Origin: Nitrospiraceae bacterium
Lineage (GTDB): Bacteria > Nitrospirota > Thermodesulfovibrionia > Thermodesulfovibrionales > UBA1546
Length of the DNA stretch: 32,849 nucleotides
Reading direction: 5' to 3'
Assembly (NCBI GenBank): GCA_003599795.1
Contig: QZJQ01000027.1
Span: 1-32,849, forward strand
Shown here piece after piece: positions 32,523 to 32,849 of the stretch. The notes under the pieces were generated by a model that saw nothing but the letters and a program-made list of their open reading frames with translations, was not told the origin of the DNA and ran no database searches. Every line of letters starts with the position of its first letter. Position 1 is the first letter of the stretch. Made by a program: the position numbers and the translations under genes.

Positions 32523-32849
32523 CTATTTATTATTTTTTGAGGATAGCGCTTTGTCATGGACTCTTGATAACAAGCCTAATGCTGTTATTGCTCCAAGAAG
32601 CGCCATAAACATATCCGACTGCGTATCCCACACATATCCCTGAGTTCCCAGAAATGCCTCTGCTGCCGTGCCTGTGATTTCAGAAACCCACCACTCAAAA
32701 AACTCATATGTCGCACTAAGCGCAAGGCTGATAGATAAGACCACAAAATACAGAGGTGGACCCCATCGTTTGGACAGATTTGGGGCTGATTTAAGGTGGA
32801 AACCACCATCCATCATGCCGCCTCCAATAACAGTTCTGACTTCATATAT
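32523..32849 (-). CDS. DUF2238 (YjdF-like) membrane protein, 5' part missing
   Basis: The C-terminal half of the DUF2238 family. Seen: FVVLSISLALSATYEFFEWW membrane helix, the hallmark AEAFLGTQGYVWDTQSDMFMALLGA helix and a short basic tail. The family is normally about 200 residues with several membrane helices; only about 109 codons lie in the window and the frame is open to its edge. Two adjacent ATGs at 32811-32816 could start a short form. The segment before the conserved helix does not resemble the family closely, so a truncation or frameshift near 32820 is possible. Confidence 0.75.
   Translation of the reverse strand: MYEVRTVIGGGMMDGGFHLKSAPNLSKRWGPPLYFVVLSISLALSATYEFFEWWVSEITGTAAEAFLGTQGYVWDTQSDMFMALLGAITALGLLSRVHDKALSSKNNK

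Noticed and set aside
1-32849. tRNA genes, CRISPR arrays, transposases, prophage genes
   Set aside because: I looked for T-loop GTTCGA-like motifs, spaced direct repeats of CRISPR length and DDE/serine/tyrosine recombinase proteins and found none.

Overview
This window looks like the chromosome of a diderm (LPS-bearing) anaerobic bacterium, most plausibly a Nitrospirota / Thermodesulfovibrionia-type lineage. That placement is an inference from gene content: futalosine-type menaquinone genes, SelB, LapB/PilQ outer-membrane biology, an archaeal/Aquifex-like PIN protein and moderate GC. Almost every base is housekeeping coding sequence with tight, often overlapping genes. There are no tRNAs, rRNAs, CRISPR arrays or insertion sequences that I can see.

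Layout. 1-2090 (minus): menaquinone radical-SAM genes mqnE and mqnC (mqnC runs off the left edge). 2171-4361: hemC (plus) and tyrS (minus), convergent. 4456-6513 (plus): rpmH, yidD, yidC, but without the rnpA normally found between rpmH and yidD. 6598-7637 (minus): a YefM-YoeB toxin-antitoxin pair and a small lipoprotein gene separated by an integron-attC-like site, lying between yidC and mnmE. 7832-9217: mnmE (plus). 9422-12445 (minus): a HARP-type RNA-free RNase P, a LapA-LapB fusion, rsfS and nadD. 12802-13863 (plus): an OsmC-like gene and a small membrane-anchored protein. 13853-14827: pdxA (minus). 14868-18978 (plus): selB and an unusual PDZ plus 27-residue-repeat lipoprotein. 18956-26845 (minus): the type IV pilus operon pilMNOPQ followed by aroC, aroK and aroB. 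26972-30130 (minus): PIN-TRAM protein, ispD, ispF and truB. 30234-31706: a DegP/HtrA protease. The right end holds a flavin-reductase-like gene and the C-terminal half of a DUF2238/YjdF membrane protein.

Three cross-cutting signals stand out. (1) rnpA is missing from its usual place, and 5 kb away there is a protein-only RNase P candidate with all four catalytic aspartates in register with Aquifex Aq_880, so tRNA 5' maturation may be RNA-free here. (2) Degenerate tandem repeats with 7-8 nt units occur between genes and also as in-frame insertions inside conserved enzymes (HemC, MqnC, AroC) and inside the signal peptides of PilP and PilQ. (3) Several genes (tyrS, pilM, degP, aroK, and with weaker evidence mnmE and selB) have a -10-like box ending 6-7 nt before the ATG and no Shine-Dalgarno, which suggests leaderless transcripts. 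All functions are read from sequence motifs by eye; no database search was run.
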